NCBI RefSeq assembly: GCF_050571805.1
Contig: NZ_CP192219.1
Strand: one strand, 5' to 3'
Length of the DNA: 64,000 nt
Origin: Halodesulfovibrio aestuarii
GTDB taxonomy: Bacteria > Desulfobacterota > Desulfovibrionia > Desulfovibrionales > Desulfovibrionaceae
Shown piece after piece: positions 24,704 to 33,750 of this stretch (its first letter is position 1; every line of letters begins with the position of its first letter). The position numbers were made by a program, and so were the translations under genes. The notes under the pieces were generated by a model, which saw nothing but the letters and a program-made list of their open reading frames with translations, was not told the origin of the DNA and searched no databases.

Positions 24704-26173
24704 ATGCAGTGTGTAATTATCGGATCGGGCTGCGCTGGATTGACATGCGCTCTTATTATGGCAAGACATGGTTACAACGTAACTGTTGTTGAAAAGAGTG
24801 TACGCCCTGCCCCGCTGCTGCAAGGTTTTGAGCGCAAAGGGTTCTATTTTGATACTGGAGTCCACTGTCTGAGCGGTATGGATGAAGGTGGTCCGTTACG
24901 GTCCTTGCTTGAGTACCTTAATGTATATCCTTTGCTTACGTACATGCCTTTCGAAAAGGACAACAGTTTTACCGTATATTTTCCTAACGGACTCGTTTGG
25001 CAGATGCCTCAAGGGTATGAGGCATTGGAGGCTTCTCTGATTGCTCTTTTTCCTATGGAAGAAAAAGGTATTCAGGGGTTTTTGAGCGAAGTTCGTGCCA
25101 TAAGTCATGCCTTCCAGTATAACGCGGATTTTCAGGTGATTGAGACACATCCTCTGGCAAATAAGTCGTTTCAAGAGGTCATCGATCAGTATATTTTTGA
25201 ACCACAGGCGAAAATTTGTCTCGGATTTTTGAGTAACCTGTTTTGCGGACTGCTTGCTTCTGAGATCTCTTTTCCTTTTTTCGCCAGTAGTGTTGGAACA
25301 TATTTCCAAAGTAGTGGCACCCTCAAAGGTGGAGGCAAAGCTCTGTTCGAGGCCATGCAGACCGAACTTTCAAATTTTGGTGGGCGGATTATTTATAACA
25401 ATGGTGTCGCTGAAGTGAACGTCAATGAGAATCGACAAGCAACAGGGGTTGTTTTGGAAGATGGATCATTCTTGCCAAGCGATAAACTAATTGCAACATG
25501 TCATCCTTCCTGCTTGACGGACATTGTTTCAGGAAAATCTCTGCGGAAAACCCGAAAAGCATACTATCGCGAGTTAGAGTCCACCACATCGCTCATTGGT
25601 GTTTATGGGTATATCACAAAGCCTATCGAAAAACTTTTGCAAAGCAATGCCGTAATTGTTTCTGATAGCTCTTGCACTGATAGCACTGTAAGCGCTGATA
25701 TCCCGCTAGCCAAGCGCCAGATGCTTATTACAAGCAGCCACGCTGCGGAACATGGCACCAGTGTTTCTTTGCTTGTCCCTGCTACGTATGCAGAGTGGGA
25801 GCGATTTGTAGGGAAGAAACCACACCAGCGAATTAAAGGATATGTTGAGGAAAAGCATGCAGCTGCTAAAGAAGTTATTGCGGCTGCAATGAAATTTCTT
25901 CCTGAATTGGAAGATAACTTTTCCATGGTCAGCGTAAGCACTCCTCTTACTCTTAAAGATTATTGCTACGCTCCTCGTGGCACGGCCTATGGCGTGAAAC
26001 GTTCTTTAAAACAGCTTACACCTACGGCGGCTCTTCCAATAAAAAATATGCTGTTATCAGGACAGGCAGTTGTTGGTCCCGGGATTTTGGGTGCTATGAC
26101 TGCGGGGTTTGTAACCTGCGGAGAAATTTTAGGTCATACCCATCTTCAAAGTGAGATGAAAAAATGCAGTTGA
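24704..26173 (+). CDS. FAD-dependent phytoene desaturase-like oxidoreductase
   Basis: The 489-residue protein begins with an FAD-binding Rossmann motif, VIIGSGCAGLTCALIMARHG, followed by VVEKSVRPA. The CrtI/CrtN-type end is GPGILGAMTAGFVTCGEILG. Family members desaturate, isomerise or saturate long hydrocarbon chains. The middle, with GGGKALFEAMQTELSNFGGR, is the usual carotenoid-desaturase spacing. It lies two bases after a ketosynthase gene and overlaps the next one by ten bases, so it belongs to the pathway. Canonical aryl-polyene clusters, as I know them, lack it. Candidate ladderane gene sets include similar proteins. Substrate unknown. Confidence 0.82.
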   Translation: MQCVIIGSGCAGLTCALIMARHGYNVTVVEKSVRPAPLLQGFERKGFYFDTGVHCLSGMDEGGPLRSLLEYLNVYPLLTYMPFEKDNSFTVYFPNGLVWQMPQGYEALEASLIALFPMEEKGIQGFLSEVRAISHAFQYNADFQVIETHPLANKSFQEVIDQYIFEPQAKICLGFLSNLFCGLLASEISFPFFASSVGTYFQSSGTLKGGGKALFEAMQTELSNFGGRIIYNNGVAEVNVNENRQATGVVLEDGSFLPSDKLIATCHPSCLTDIVSGKSLRKTRKAYYRELESTTSLIGVYGYITKPIEKLLQSNAVIVSDSSCTDSTVSADIPLAKRQMLITSSHAAEHGTSVSLLVPATYAEWERFVGKKPHQRIKGYVEEKHAAAKEVIAAAMKFLPELEDNFSMVSVSTPLTLKDYCYAPRGTAYGVKRSLKQLTPTAALPIKNMLLSGQAVVGPGILGAMTAGFVTCGEILGHTHLQSEMKKCS

Positions 26174-27390
26174 ATAGAGTTGTTGTTACCGGAATGGGTG
26201 CAGTCTCACCCTTTGGCGAAGGGGTCGACTCTTTGCATGCGGGCATTGCTGAAATGCGCAGTGCGATTACACATATGGAGCGGGCACAGGAAGTGCAGGA
26301 TATGCGCTCTCATGTGGCCGGACTTGTTCCAGAGCTTGATATGAAGGCGATTCCCCGTAAAGATCGACGCACTATGACTGACATGGGAGTGTTTGCGCTT
26401 TTGTCTGCCAAAGAAGCCCTTTCAATGGCAGGAATTACAGAAGACCAGCTGACTTCCGGACGTTTAGGCATGGCTTTATCCTGCACAACAAACTGTGGAG
26501 AACTTATTGAAGAGTTCTTTACCCATTACCTTCCAGAAAAGACGCTCGATCATTGCAAGTCAACGACATTTTTCAAATTTATGGGACATGCTGCGGTTTC
26601 TTCTGTAGCCCAGACGCTCGGTGTTACAGGCCGCATTCTTGCTCCGGCAGCCGCATGCGCTACAAGCACCCAGTCGATCGGGCTTGGGTATGAGGCTATT
26701 TTGTTGGGGCAGCAAGATATGATGATTTGTGGTGGTACCGAGGAAATTCATCCCTTAAGTATCGCTTCATTTGATTTTATCAACGCAGCATCTACAAAAT
26801 TTAACAATGCCCCTCAGGATACTCCACGTCCGTTTGATGTGGAACGTGATGGTGTTGTCTGTGCAGAGGGTGCAGGGCTGCTGCTTTTGGAATCGTATGA
26901 TCACGCAATAAAACGCGGTGCAAAAATTCTTGCTGAAATTGTCGGGTTTTCAACGCTCTCTTCCCCTAAAAACCCTGCAAACCCAGATAGCCATGCGATT
27001 AAGCTTTGCATGGAAGAAGCTCTGCGGCAAGCAGGCCTTCTTCCCGAAGATATTGATTATTTGAACGCACATGCCACAGGTACGAGTGCAGGTGACATCG
27101 CAGAGTCAAAAGCCATCGAAGAACTTTTTGATACAAATTTACCGGTTTCCAGTTTTAAAGGCCACCTTGGGCATACTCTTGCAGCAAGTGGCGCACTGGA
27201 AACTATTGCTACTATTTCAGGACTACAGAACGATATGTTGTATCCGACAAGGAATTTAGAACAGATTGATCCCGAATGCGGTTCAATTAATCTGCTCACA
27301 AAAACTTGTAAGGCTTCTGTGACCTATTTTTTGAAAAATAGTTTTGCCCTTGGCGGCATAAATGCTTCTCTCATTTTAAGGAGATTATAA
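26164..27390 (+). CDS. Beta-ketoacyl-ACP synthase 2, complete catalytic triad
   Basis: A second condensing enzyme of 408 residues, FabF-like. The active cysteine is in LAPAAACATSTQSIGLG, the histidines in LNAHATGTSAGDIAE and FKGHLGHTLAASGALE. The active residues fit a working ketosynthase. It begins RVVVTGMGAVSPFGEGVDSL, typical of the family. The start overlaps the FAD enzyme gene by ten bases, and the ACP gene follows after two bases, so ketosynthase and ACP are made together. It may be the partner of the Cys-less ketosynthase at the end of the cluster, as in KS-CLF pairs. Confidence 0.9.
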   Translation: MQLNRVVVTGMGAVSPFGEGVDSLHAGIAEMRSAITHMERAQEVQDMRSHVAGLVPELDMKAIPRKDRRTMTDMGVFALLSAKEALSMAGITEDQLTSGRLGMALSCTTNCGELIEEFFTHYLPEKTLDHCKSTTFFKFMGHAAVSSVAQTLGVTGRILAPAAACATSTQSIGLGYEAILLGQQDMMICGGTEEIHPLSIASFDFINAASTKFNNAPQDTPRPFDVERDGVVCAEGAGLLLLESYDHAIKRGAKILAEIVGFSTLSSPKNPANPDSHAIKLCMEEALRQAGLLPEDIDYLNAHATGTSAGDIAESKAIEELFDTNLPVSSFKGHLGHTLAASGALETIATISGLQNDMLYPTRNLEQIDPECGSINLLTKTCKASVTYFLKNSFALGGINASLILRRL

Positions 27391-27392
27391 CT

Positions 27393-27662
27393 GTGACTCT
27401 CGCCACTATGACTAAAGAAGAAATTATTGAGATCACCAATAACGCTATCAGTGATGAATTTGAATTTGATCTGGAGCAGATGGTTCCAACTGCGCACTTA
27501 TATAAAGATCTTGGTCTGGATAGTCTTGATGCTGTCGACCTTGTGTTGTTACTGGAAAAATCTTTTGGTGTAAAATTACGTAACCAGCCGGAAGTAAAAG
27601 AAGTGCGTACGCTTGAAGATATTTACAAGCTGATTATGCAATTGCAGCAGGATGCTGCATAA
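27393..27662 (+). CDS. Acyl carrier protein 1
   Basis: Small acidic carrier on which the chain is built. The phosphopantetheine site is the serine in KDLGLDSLDAVDLVLLLE, and the total of 89 residues is typical. A GTG start at 27393 is used in the call; an ATG at 27408 is in frame. An AAGGAG site is 10 bases before the GTG. It lies between ketosynthase 2 and a PlsC-like acyltransferase. A second ACP gene is at 35842. Confidence 0.9.
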   Translation: MTLATMTKEEIIEITNNAISDEFEFDLEQMVPTAHLYKDLGLDSLDAVDLVLLLEKSFGVKLRNQPEVKEVRTLEDIYKLIMQLQQDAA

Positions 27663-27667
27663 TAATA

Positions 27668-28459
27668 GTGACTATGAGCACAAGTAGAAAAAAGTCATCG
27701 CCGAAATTGTATACAGTGCTGTTGCTTTGCTTTTTATTGCTGCACACACTGGTGACCTCTCTGGCTGCGTTTATTGCCTCGCCCTACTATCTTTTTGTTA
27801 AGAAGATGCCGCTCGATAAAATGATTCGTTATTTTATCTGGCTGTATGGGAAGGGGTATGTGCGATGTACTCGCTTTTTCATACCTGCATCACTTAGTTG
27901 GGAAGGCGAAAATCCCTTTCCTTTGCAGGCACCGTCGATTGTTGTCATGAACCACTACTCTATCCTGGATTTGTATTACCTTGGGGTACTACTCCATGAT
28001 GGTGATATTGTTTTTGTGACACAGCGAAGACCCTTTTTAATAAAGCTCTACGCTCCGTTCATGTCTATGGCGAAATATATTGATATGCGCACTGGAGATT
28101 TTTCTAGCTGTCTTGAGCAATGCAGAGAGCATCTCAATAATGGAAGCAAAATTCTCTTTTTTCCAGAGGCGGGGCGTAGTCGGGATGGTACGTTGCAGCC
28201 ATTTAAAAGTGCCCCTTTTCTGGTTGCCACAGAATGCAATGTTCCTGTTATTCCGTTTTGCATTTCCGGTACAGAAATATTGCTCCCTGCCGGAGCAAAA
28301 TACATTACACCTACAAATATTTCTTTACGTATATTGCAGCCGCTATATCCAGAACAGTATTCAGGCGACTTTCCGCACAGGGTGCTTAAAAAAATGGTGC
28401 ACAAGCAAATGAAACGCGCCTTGGAAACACAAAAAAGAGTTTTAAGAGAGGCACAGTAA
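27668..28459 (+). CDS. PlsC-like 1-acyl-glycerol-3-phosphate acyltransferase
   Basis: Transfers an acyl chain to a glycerol-type or sugar hydroxyl at the inner membrane. An N-terminal membrane segment (LLLCFLLLHTLVTSLAAFI) is followed by the HX4D catalytic motif in VVMNHYSILDLYYLG and the FFPEAGRSRDGTLQPF substrate motif. It has 263 residues. In aryl-polyene loci such acyltransferases are thought to place the polyene on a lipid or glycan anchor. GTG (27668) or ATG (27674) could be the start; neither has a strong ribosome site. The gene runs into the next one, which starts at its stop. Confidence 0.85.
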   Translation: MTMSTSRKKSSPKLYTVLLLCFLLLHTLVTSLAAFIASPYYLFVKKMPLDKMIRYFIWLYGKGYVRCTRFFIPASLSWEGENPFPLQAPSIVVMNHYSILDLYYLGVLLHDGDIVFVTQRRPFLIKLYAPFMSMAKYIDMRTGDFSSCLEQCREHLNNGSKILFFPEAGRSRDGTLQPFKSAPFLVATECNVPVIPFCISGTEILLPAGAKYITPTNISLRILQPLYPEQYSGDFPHRVLKKMVHKQMKRALETQKRVLREAQ

Positions 28460-28884
28460 TGAGAGAACCGGCGTCACTCTATGTTCCGCATTCTGGCTCT
28501 ATGTTATTAGTTGATACGATCATCGATCATCATGACGACAACGGCGTCGTTGAAACTACTTTTACTGCCGGAAGTATGTTTGCTGATAGTAATGGTATTT
28601 TGCAGCCATTAGTATTTATTGAACTGCTTGCTCAAGGGTTTGCCTCATTGAATGGATACACTAACCATTTGAAAGATGCAGAAAAGCAAAAAGGCTTTCT
28701 TGTCGGTGTCAAGAATATACGATTTTACGATACTACTGCAGTTACAGTTGGCATGACCCTGACGGCAAAATTACAAGTAGATATTCGCTTTGATGATTTT
28801 ACCATGGTTCATGGCTCTCTTTTGCACGAGAGTACGCTGCTTATGGATGGGACACTAAAACTATTTATTCCGGAAACAACGTAA
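28459..28884 (+). CDS. ApeP-like 3-hydroxyacyl-ACP dehydratase
   Basis: Hotdog-fold protein of 141 residues, probably removing water from 3-hydroxyacyl-ACP. The signature near the start is YVPHSGSMLLVDTI (LPHxGxM-type) followed by PLVFIELLAQGFASLNGY, the pattern of ApeP/FabZ-related dehydratases in aryl-polyene loci. The conserved acidic residue of the pair is the Glu in FIELLAQ. It overlaps both neighbours by one base. In characterised loci ApeP acts with a second dehydratase, here probably the protein at 32634. Confidence 0.82.
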   Translation: MREPASLYVPHSGSMLLVDTIIDHHDDNGVVETTFTAGSMFADSNGILQPLVFIELLAQGFASLNGYTNHLKDAEKQKGFLVGVKNIRFYDTTAVTVGMTLTAKLQVDIRFDDFTMVHGSLLHESTLLMDGTLKLFIPETT

Positions 28885-29507
28885 TGCGTACAATTTTTAT
28901 GAGTTTTTTAATGCTGGTATGCTTAGCAGTACCTGCTACTTCTTTTAGTAAAGAGGCATCTCTTTTTGACCGTATTAAACTGGCCAACGCGAATGTTTCA
29001 GTTGTTAAAGCAGCCTTTGAGCAATCGTCCAAGTTGGCATTGTTTAACGATCCCTTAGTGGTTACGGGCGAGCTTGTTTTGCAAAAACCTCAAAATTTGC
29101 GATGGGAATACACTTCCCCCTCTGCATCAGGTTTTATTTTAAATAAAAATGGTGGGCTACAGTGGTGTAGCACAGGCAAGAACTGCTCTGTTGTTCGCTC
29201 TGAGTTGTCCCCTTCGTTGCGCGTAATGGCCAATCAAATGTTGTTGTGGGTAAATATTGATGAGGAAACTCTTACTGAAGATTTTCATATAAAGATTACT
29301 GAATCAAAAAATCCGACAATTTTGTTACAGCCTAAGGATGAAGATATGGCAAAGTTTATTAGAAGCATTGCTATTGAGCTACCTGAGTCCTTGCGTGGAG
29401 TTAAAGATATAACGGTAACAGAAGCAAATGACAGCGTAATTACGTTGAAATTTGGAAAGACACTCATCAACCCTGAGATTGCGCCTACTACTTTCAAAAT
29501 GCCATGA
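28884..29507 (+). CDS. LolA-like periplasmic outer-membrane carrier protein
   Basis: A signal peptide (FMSFLMLVCLAVPATSFS) is followed by a LolA/DUF-type beta-barrel-like domain: FEQSSKLALFNDPLVVTGEL and LQKPQNLRWEYTSPSASGF match the LolA pattern of shielding carriers. It has 207 residues. In polyene loci it may ferry the lipid-linked product, or a lipoprotein, across the periplasm to the outer membrane. It overlaps the MMPL exporter gene by four bases, which supports a shared export role. Confidence 0.8.
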   Translation: MRTIFMSFLMLVCLAVPATSFSKEASLFDRIKLANANVSVVKAAFEQSSKLALFNDPLVVTGELVLQKPQNLRWEYTSPSASGFILNKNGGLQWCSTGKNCSVVRSELSPSLRVMANQMLLWVNIDEETLTEDFHIKITESKNPTILLQPKDEDMAKFIRSIAIELPESLRGVKDITVTEANDSVITLKFGKTLINPEIAPTTFKMP

Positions 29508-31966
29508 TCCGTTTCGTCTCAAATGCGTATATCTATCTTGCCCAGCGCAAGTGGCTTCTCCTGCTCGTCATGGGTGGCATGATGCTTTGCTGCGTCCTGT
29601 CTCTTTCCTCTATGAAGCTGGAAGAACGTATTTCGTATTTGTTGCCGGACGATAAAAGTGTCCTCAGTAATGACTTAGATCTTATACAGTCAGCTCCGTT
29701 GCAGCATCGGATTCTTATTACACTGCATGCTGTTAATGATGATCTGGTGGGTGCCCCCCTTGCAAAGCTGACAGATCAGCTTACACGAACTATGCAGTCC
29801 AGTTTTTTTACAAAAGTTGCATGCAAACCGGACTCACTTAACCCCAACTTTTTTATCGGGCTTCGGGACTTGGTTCCCAGTTTGTTTTCTAATGGTGTGC
29901 AAAACGCAGTGTCTCAGGCAATAACAGCTGACAATATTGCAAAGGCACTTACATCACAAAAACATACACTTGGGACTATGGAAGGTGTTCTCAAAGCCTC
30001 CACGATTGCTGCTGATCCGCTTAATCTGCATCGAACAGCATTGCAAAAGATTGCCTCTCTTGCATACATGAAAAATCTTCGCATATTGCATGGCGTGTAT
30101 ATGACTGAGGACGGCAAACATAGCTTGATTATGGCGACAACTCCGGTGATGACCACAGATTCAAGGGCTTCCGTCGCTCTTGAACAAGAGTTGGAAAGAA
30201 TTTCAAATACGTTGCCGAAAGGTGTCACTTGGACAGTGCTTGGGGCCCAGCGCTATACTGCCGCCAACGCGTTGACCATTAAAAATGACATTAAAACCAC
30301 CTCAGTTATTGCTTGCATCGCCTTACTTGGTATCGTGGTCTGCTTTTTGCGCACGAAGCAGGTATTTTTTTTATTACTGCTTCCACTGTTGTCCTATTGT
30401 GCGGGAGCAGCGGCTGTTGCTATAGGGTGGAAGCCCGCCTCGGCTATGACGTTCGGATTCGGTCCTATACTAGTTGGTATGACTATCGATTTCGGGCTGC
30501 ATCTTTACTATGTACTTGGTTCCAACACTGCTCCTAAACGTGATTTGCTTCAAAAAGCGTCAGTGCCAATCGTCATTAGCGGTTTGACTACAATTGCCGC
30601 ATTTGCACTGCTAATGTTTTCTCCGGTTCCAGGGCTGCGACAACTTTCTGTATTTATTACTATAGGTCTTTTGACGGCGGTAGTTCTAACGCTGTTCATT
30701 TTACCGCATGTCATTTCCGGGCATACGGGACATATCGCATCAAAACCTTTGCCGCAATTTTCTCACAATCATCGGGCAGCTGTATTAACGGTTACGGCTG
30801 TTGTTTTTATCCTCGGGTGTGTCGGCAGCAGCCAATTACATTTTCAAGATCATATTAGAGCTATGGGTGTACGCCCCGCAGCGTTGCTTCAGGCCGAAAA
30901 GGATATTCGTAACATATGGGGAATTAAGGGAGAAGAGGCTTTGCTTTTTGCTTCCGGCACATCAATTGATGAGATCGTACGCAACACTTCTGATAGCATT
31001 GCCTTGCTTAGTCCTGAAGATAAAAAGTCTGTTGTCAGCCTGACTCCACTTCTTCCTTCTCGACAGAGACAACAGGAGAACTGGCAGCATTGGAGAAAAT
31101 TTTGGGAGGCTCATCCGTCTGTTGCTTCTACCGTTCAAGCAAAAGGTGTAGCTCTTGGCTTTTCTAAGCATGCTTTCACGCCGTTCTATGATTTTATCCA
31201 CGCGTCACCTCAGGCTGTTACTGTAGGAAGTTTGCGCAATCTAGGTATTGGCTCATTGCTTGACTCTCTACTTGTTGAGCGTTCTGTGTCTCCGCAGACT
31301 GAAATTGATGTCGAAGGCACGTCCGGCCTACCCATGGCTGCCACCTCAACCGTAGGGTATTCAAATTTTTCTGGTGTGTTGGATACCTCTAATTTTTACA
31401 CATTGATTTCGTATCTTCCTGATACCCACACGATCAATTCGGTATTTACGCCGGAAATTGAAAAAAAGTATGACGTGCGGCTTATCTCCGGTTCACGATT
31501 GGGTAAAGAGCTCGCGTCTGTGCTTACAGGCACTTTTGTTCGTTTTATAGCGTATGCTTTCGCTATTATTGTGGTTATCATTTTGCTTGTGCATCGTGTG
31601 GTGAAGCAGTGCATATGCGCCCTGCTTCCTGCTTGTTTTGGTTTATTAATGATGGGGGGGGTACTGGGATTGCTTAATAAACCATTAAGTATTTTCAGTG
31701 TTGCCGGAGCATTACTGGTTCTTGGCCATGGTGTGGATTATGGTGTTTATGCAACCCATGCCATTAAGAAAAATAGTCTTGGCACATCGCAGGCTATTTT
31801 CGTTTCCGGCTTGACCAGTCTTGCAGGTTTCGGCTCGCTTCTTTTTGCTGACCATCCGGCTTTGTTTGATATGGGACTGAGCGTGTTTTCAGGGTTGCTT
31901 GCTGCAATGCCTTGCGCGCTTCTTGTACTTCCAGCCCTCTTTTCAAAGGATACAATTAGCTCATGA
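29504..31966 (+). CDS. MMPL/RND-family exporter
   Basis: Large inner-membrane exporter of 820 residues. It shows the RND pattern of one N-terminal helix (LLLLVMGGMMLCCVLSLSSM), a periplasmic loop, then a helix bundle (VIACIALLGIVVCFL, LLLPLLSYCAGAAAVAIGW), and the same layout repeated from about residue 430 (AVLTVTAVVFILGCVGS) to 810. GHGVDYGVYATHA and FGPILVGMTIDFGLHLYYVL contain the conserved Asp residues of helices 4 and 10 of this family. It probably moves the lipid-bound polyene out of the inner membrane, as proposed for aryl-polyene exporters. The gene overlaps its neighbours by 4 bases on both sides. Confidence 0.88.
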   Translation: MIRFVSNAYIYLAQRKWLLLLVMGGMMLCCVLSLSSMKLEERISYLLPDDKSVLSNDLDLIQSAPLQHRILITLHAVNDDLVGAPLAKLTDQLTRTMQSSFFTKVACKPDSLNPNFFIGLRDLVPSLFSNGVQNAVSQAITADNIAKALTSQKHTLGTMEGVLKASTIAADPLNLHRTALQKIASLAYMKNLRILHGVYMTEDGKHSLIMATTPVMTTDSRASVALEQELERISNTLPKGVTWTVLGAQRYTAANALTIKNDIKTTSVIACIALLGIVVCFLRTKQVFFLLLLPLLSYCAGAAAVAIGWKPASAMTFGFGPILVGMTIDFGLHLYYVLGSNTAPKRDLLQKASVPIVISGLTTIAAFALLMFSPVPGLRQLSVFITIGLLTAVVLTLFILPHVISGHTGHIASKPLPQFSHNHRAAVLTVTAVVFILGCVGSSQLHFQDHIRAMGVRPAALLQAEKDIRNIWGIKGEEALLFASGTSIDEIVRNTSDSIALLSPEDKKSVVSLTPLLPSRQRQQENWQHWRKFWEAHPSVASTVQAKGVALGFSKHAFTPFYDFIHASPQAVTVGSLRNLGIGSLLDSLLVERSVSPQTEIDVEGTSGLPMAATSTVGYSNFSGVLDTSNFYTLISYLPDTHTINSVFTPEIEKKYDVRLISGSRLGKELASVLTGTFVRFIAYAFAIIVVIILLVHRVVKQCICALLPACFGLLMMGGVLGLLNKPLSIFSVAGALLVLGHGVDYGVYATHAIKKNSLGTSQAIFVSGLTSLAGFGSLLFADHPALFDMGLSVFSGLLAAMPCALLVLPALFSKDTISS

Positions 31967-32637
31967 AACATTTTTTGTGCATACTCATTATTCTGTTAAC
32001 AGGATGTGCTAAACAACTCCCTCCGCCGATGCCCGTACTGCCAGACATGCAAGCAGAATTGCTTCAGCAGAACTGGCCTGTAGAAGAGGCTGCGTTTCGA
32101 GTAAGCGGGTCGTTATGTCTTTACTCCATCACTATTCCTGTTCAGGGTATAGTTTCCATGGAAAAAGGTGGAAATGTTGTTTCAATCGCATTCTTAACAC
32201 AGATGGGGACTTCCATTTTTGAAGCCAGACTTACTCAGGACAGCTACAAAATGTTTACAGTATCCCCAATGATAAAAGAGCATCCGCAACTGGAGCCTAT
32301 CCTTATCCGCATGGCGCGAGCTCTTTATCTTCCAGAGCCGGTATCTACTCTGTGCACATCCGAAGGAAAAGCCCATATAGCGCAGCTTCGTTGTCCTGAA
32401 CAAAATATTTTGTACAGTTACTCTGTAGTGCCCCAGCGTTCGGATGTAATTCAACTTCGTCGTCGTATCAATGTTGAAAATGAAACTACTGTATATTTGA
32501 AAAATTGGCAGGATGACCATGGGACGTCCTACCCGACACGTCTTTTTTATAAAGATGACGGGTGCGGGTTTATTGGTAGGCTGACACAAAAGCCGTTGTC
32601 CTGTCCTCATAGTATTACAGCTGAGAAAGCCTCATGA
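31963..32637 (+). CDS. DUF3261-type outer-membrane lipoprotein
   Basis: The start MKHFLCILIILLTGCAKQ has a lipobox (LTGC), so the mature protein of about 210 residues is lipid-anchored. DUF3261 lipoproteins are a known companion of aryl-polyene exporters. The remaining sequence is beta-rich with no catalytic motif seen. It overlaps the exporter by four bases and the next dehydratase by four. The family assignment leans on position and size. Confidence 0.72.
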   Translation: MKHFLCILIILLTGCAKQLPPPMPVLPDMQAELLQQNWPVEEAAFRVSGSLCLYSITIPVQGIVSMEKGGNVVSIAFLTQMGTSIFEARLTQDSYKMFTVSPMIKEHPQLEPILIRMARALYLPEPVSTLCTSEGKAHIAQLRCPEQNILYSYSVVPQRSDVIQLRRRINVENETTVYLKNWQDDHGTSYPTRLFYKDDGCGFIGRLTQKPLSCPHSITAEKAS

Positions 32638-33023
32638 CCCCTATTGAACAAAGTCTAATGAATGCGCTTGTAGGAACTATTACCTGCACCGGTGAAAGCG
32701 CTGAAGCTTGCTATCATTTGCCTGAAGATTTTGAAGGCTTTAACGGGCACTTCCCCGGTCATCCTATCCTTCCTGCTATTTTGCAGTTTATGCTTGGCAG
32801 GCTGGTATGCAGCGCCCTTGCCGGAGAGTCGTTACGTGTTACTTCCATAAGCCGTGCAAAGTTCTCACATGAAATTCAGCCTGAAGTGGATATTTATGTG
32901 CAGGCAGTACGCAAAGATATATCTGCTGAAAATATCCATCGGTTTTCTGTGACATTAACAGTTGGCACTGCGCAAGCTTCTACCTTCTCACTTTTCTGTG
33001 TTGCAGAGCAGGAACATGCGTAA
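32634..33023 (+). CDS. ApeI-like hotdog dehydratase
   Basis: Small 129-residue FabA/FabZ-fold protein. The segment FEGFNGHFPGHPILPAILQF has the usual HFPxxPxxP motif, where the His is catalytic. It probably works with the other dehydratase (28459). Its start overlaps the lipoprotein gene and its end overlaps the thioesterase gene by 8 bases, so it is part of one transcript. Confidence 0.85.
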   Translation: MTPIEQSLMNALVGTITCTGESAEACYHLPEDFEGFNGHFPGHPILPAILQFMLGRLVCSALAGESLRVTSISRAKFSHEIQPEVDIYVQAVRKDISAENIHRFSVTLTVGTAQASTFSLFCVAEQEHA

Positions 33024-33483
33024 AGAATATTTTAAAATTGACCCAGGTGCTCCTGCGCCGTTGACTGTTGAAGTAAAGCGTGATGTGCGCTTTCAGGAAG
33101 TAGATCTGCTTGGCATTGTATGGCACGGGCATTATGCAAGTTATTTTGAAGATGCTAGAATGGCTTTAAGCCAAAAGTACGGAATATCTTATGACGATTT
33201 TTATCGTGAAAATATTTCTGCTCCGATTCGTAAATTGCATGCTGACTATTTTCGTCCGCTATCTTTAGGTAATGAATACAGCATTAAAGCTCGATTGCAT
33301 TACGCTGATGCGGCAAAGATTAATTATGACTTCTTTATTTATGACAATGCAGGAGAACTTTGTACCTCCGGTTACTCTGTTCAGATGTTTGTGTGCACAG
33401 AAAGCCATGAGTTATTACTTGCCCCACCTCCTTTTTTTCAAGATTTTCTTGATAACTGGCGTGATGGGAACCTGTTAAAATGA
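33016..33483 (+). CDS. 4-hydroxybenzoyl-CoA thioesterase-like hotdog thioesterase
   Basis: Cleaves or edits an acyl thioester. The motif RFQEVDLLGIVWHGHYASYF is the 4HBT signature; the Asp and His are the usual active-site region. It has 155 residues from an ATG at 33016, chosen for an AGGA site in the preceding gene and for its fit to the motif; the frame is open 18 codons upstream. In aryl-polyene clusters an ApeK-type thioesterase has this place. It is the last gene before a 267-bp spacer. Confidence 0.83.
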   Translation: MRKEYFKIDPGAPAPLTVEVKRDVRFQEVDLLGIVWHGHYASYFEDARMALSQKYGISYDDFYRENISAPIRKLHADYFRPLSLGNEYSIKARLHYADAAKINYDFFIYDNAGELCTSGYSVQMFVCTESHELLLAPPPFFQDFLDNWRDGNLLK

Positions 33484-33573
33484 CAACGATGCTGTAGTTC
33501 TTTAAACGCATTTTTATGGTTGCCTGTGTTGTAAAGCCCGACTACCAATGTTCTGCGCCTGTTGAAGGCATAA

Positions 33574-33596
33574 AACTTAAAGTATTACTTTAGGTT
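33574..33596 (+). terminator. Weak hairpin in the mid-cluster spacer
   Basis: AACTTAAAGT, ATT loop, ACTTTAGGTT with one wobble pair, followed by TGTTCC. It may be a processing site or a weak terminator in the 33484-33750 spacer. No other clear signal was seen there. Confidence 0.35.
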
Positions 33597-33750
33597 TGTT
33601 CCGTAGAAGAAATAACACAATTTTTCCGCATCATAAGTTGAGAAATGAATAAGACACCTCGTAGCATAGGACATCCTGAATTCTTTGAGGCTAAGCTGTT
33701 CGCAATTTTTAAAGGGTGTCAGGAATGTTTTTATGTCGATAGAGGTTGTG

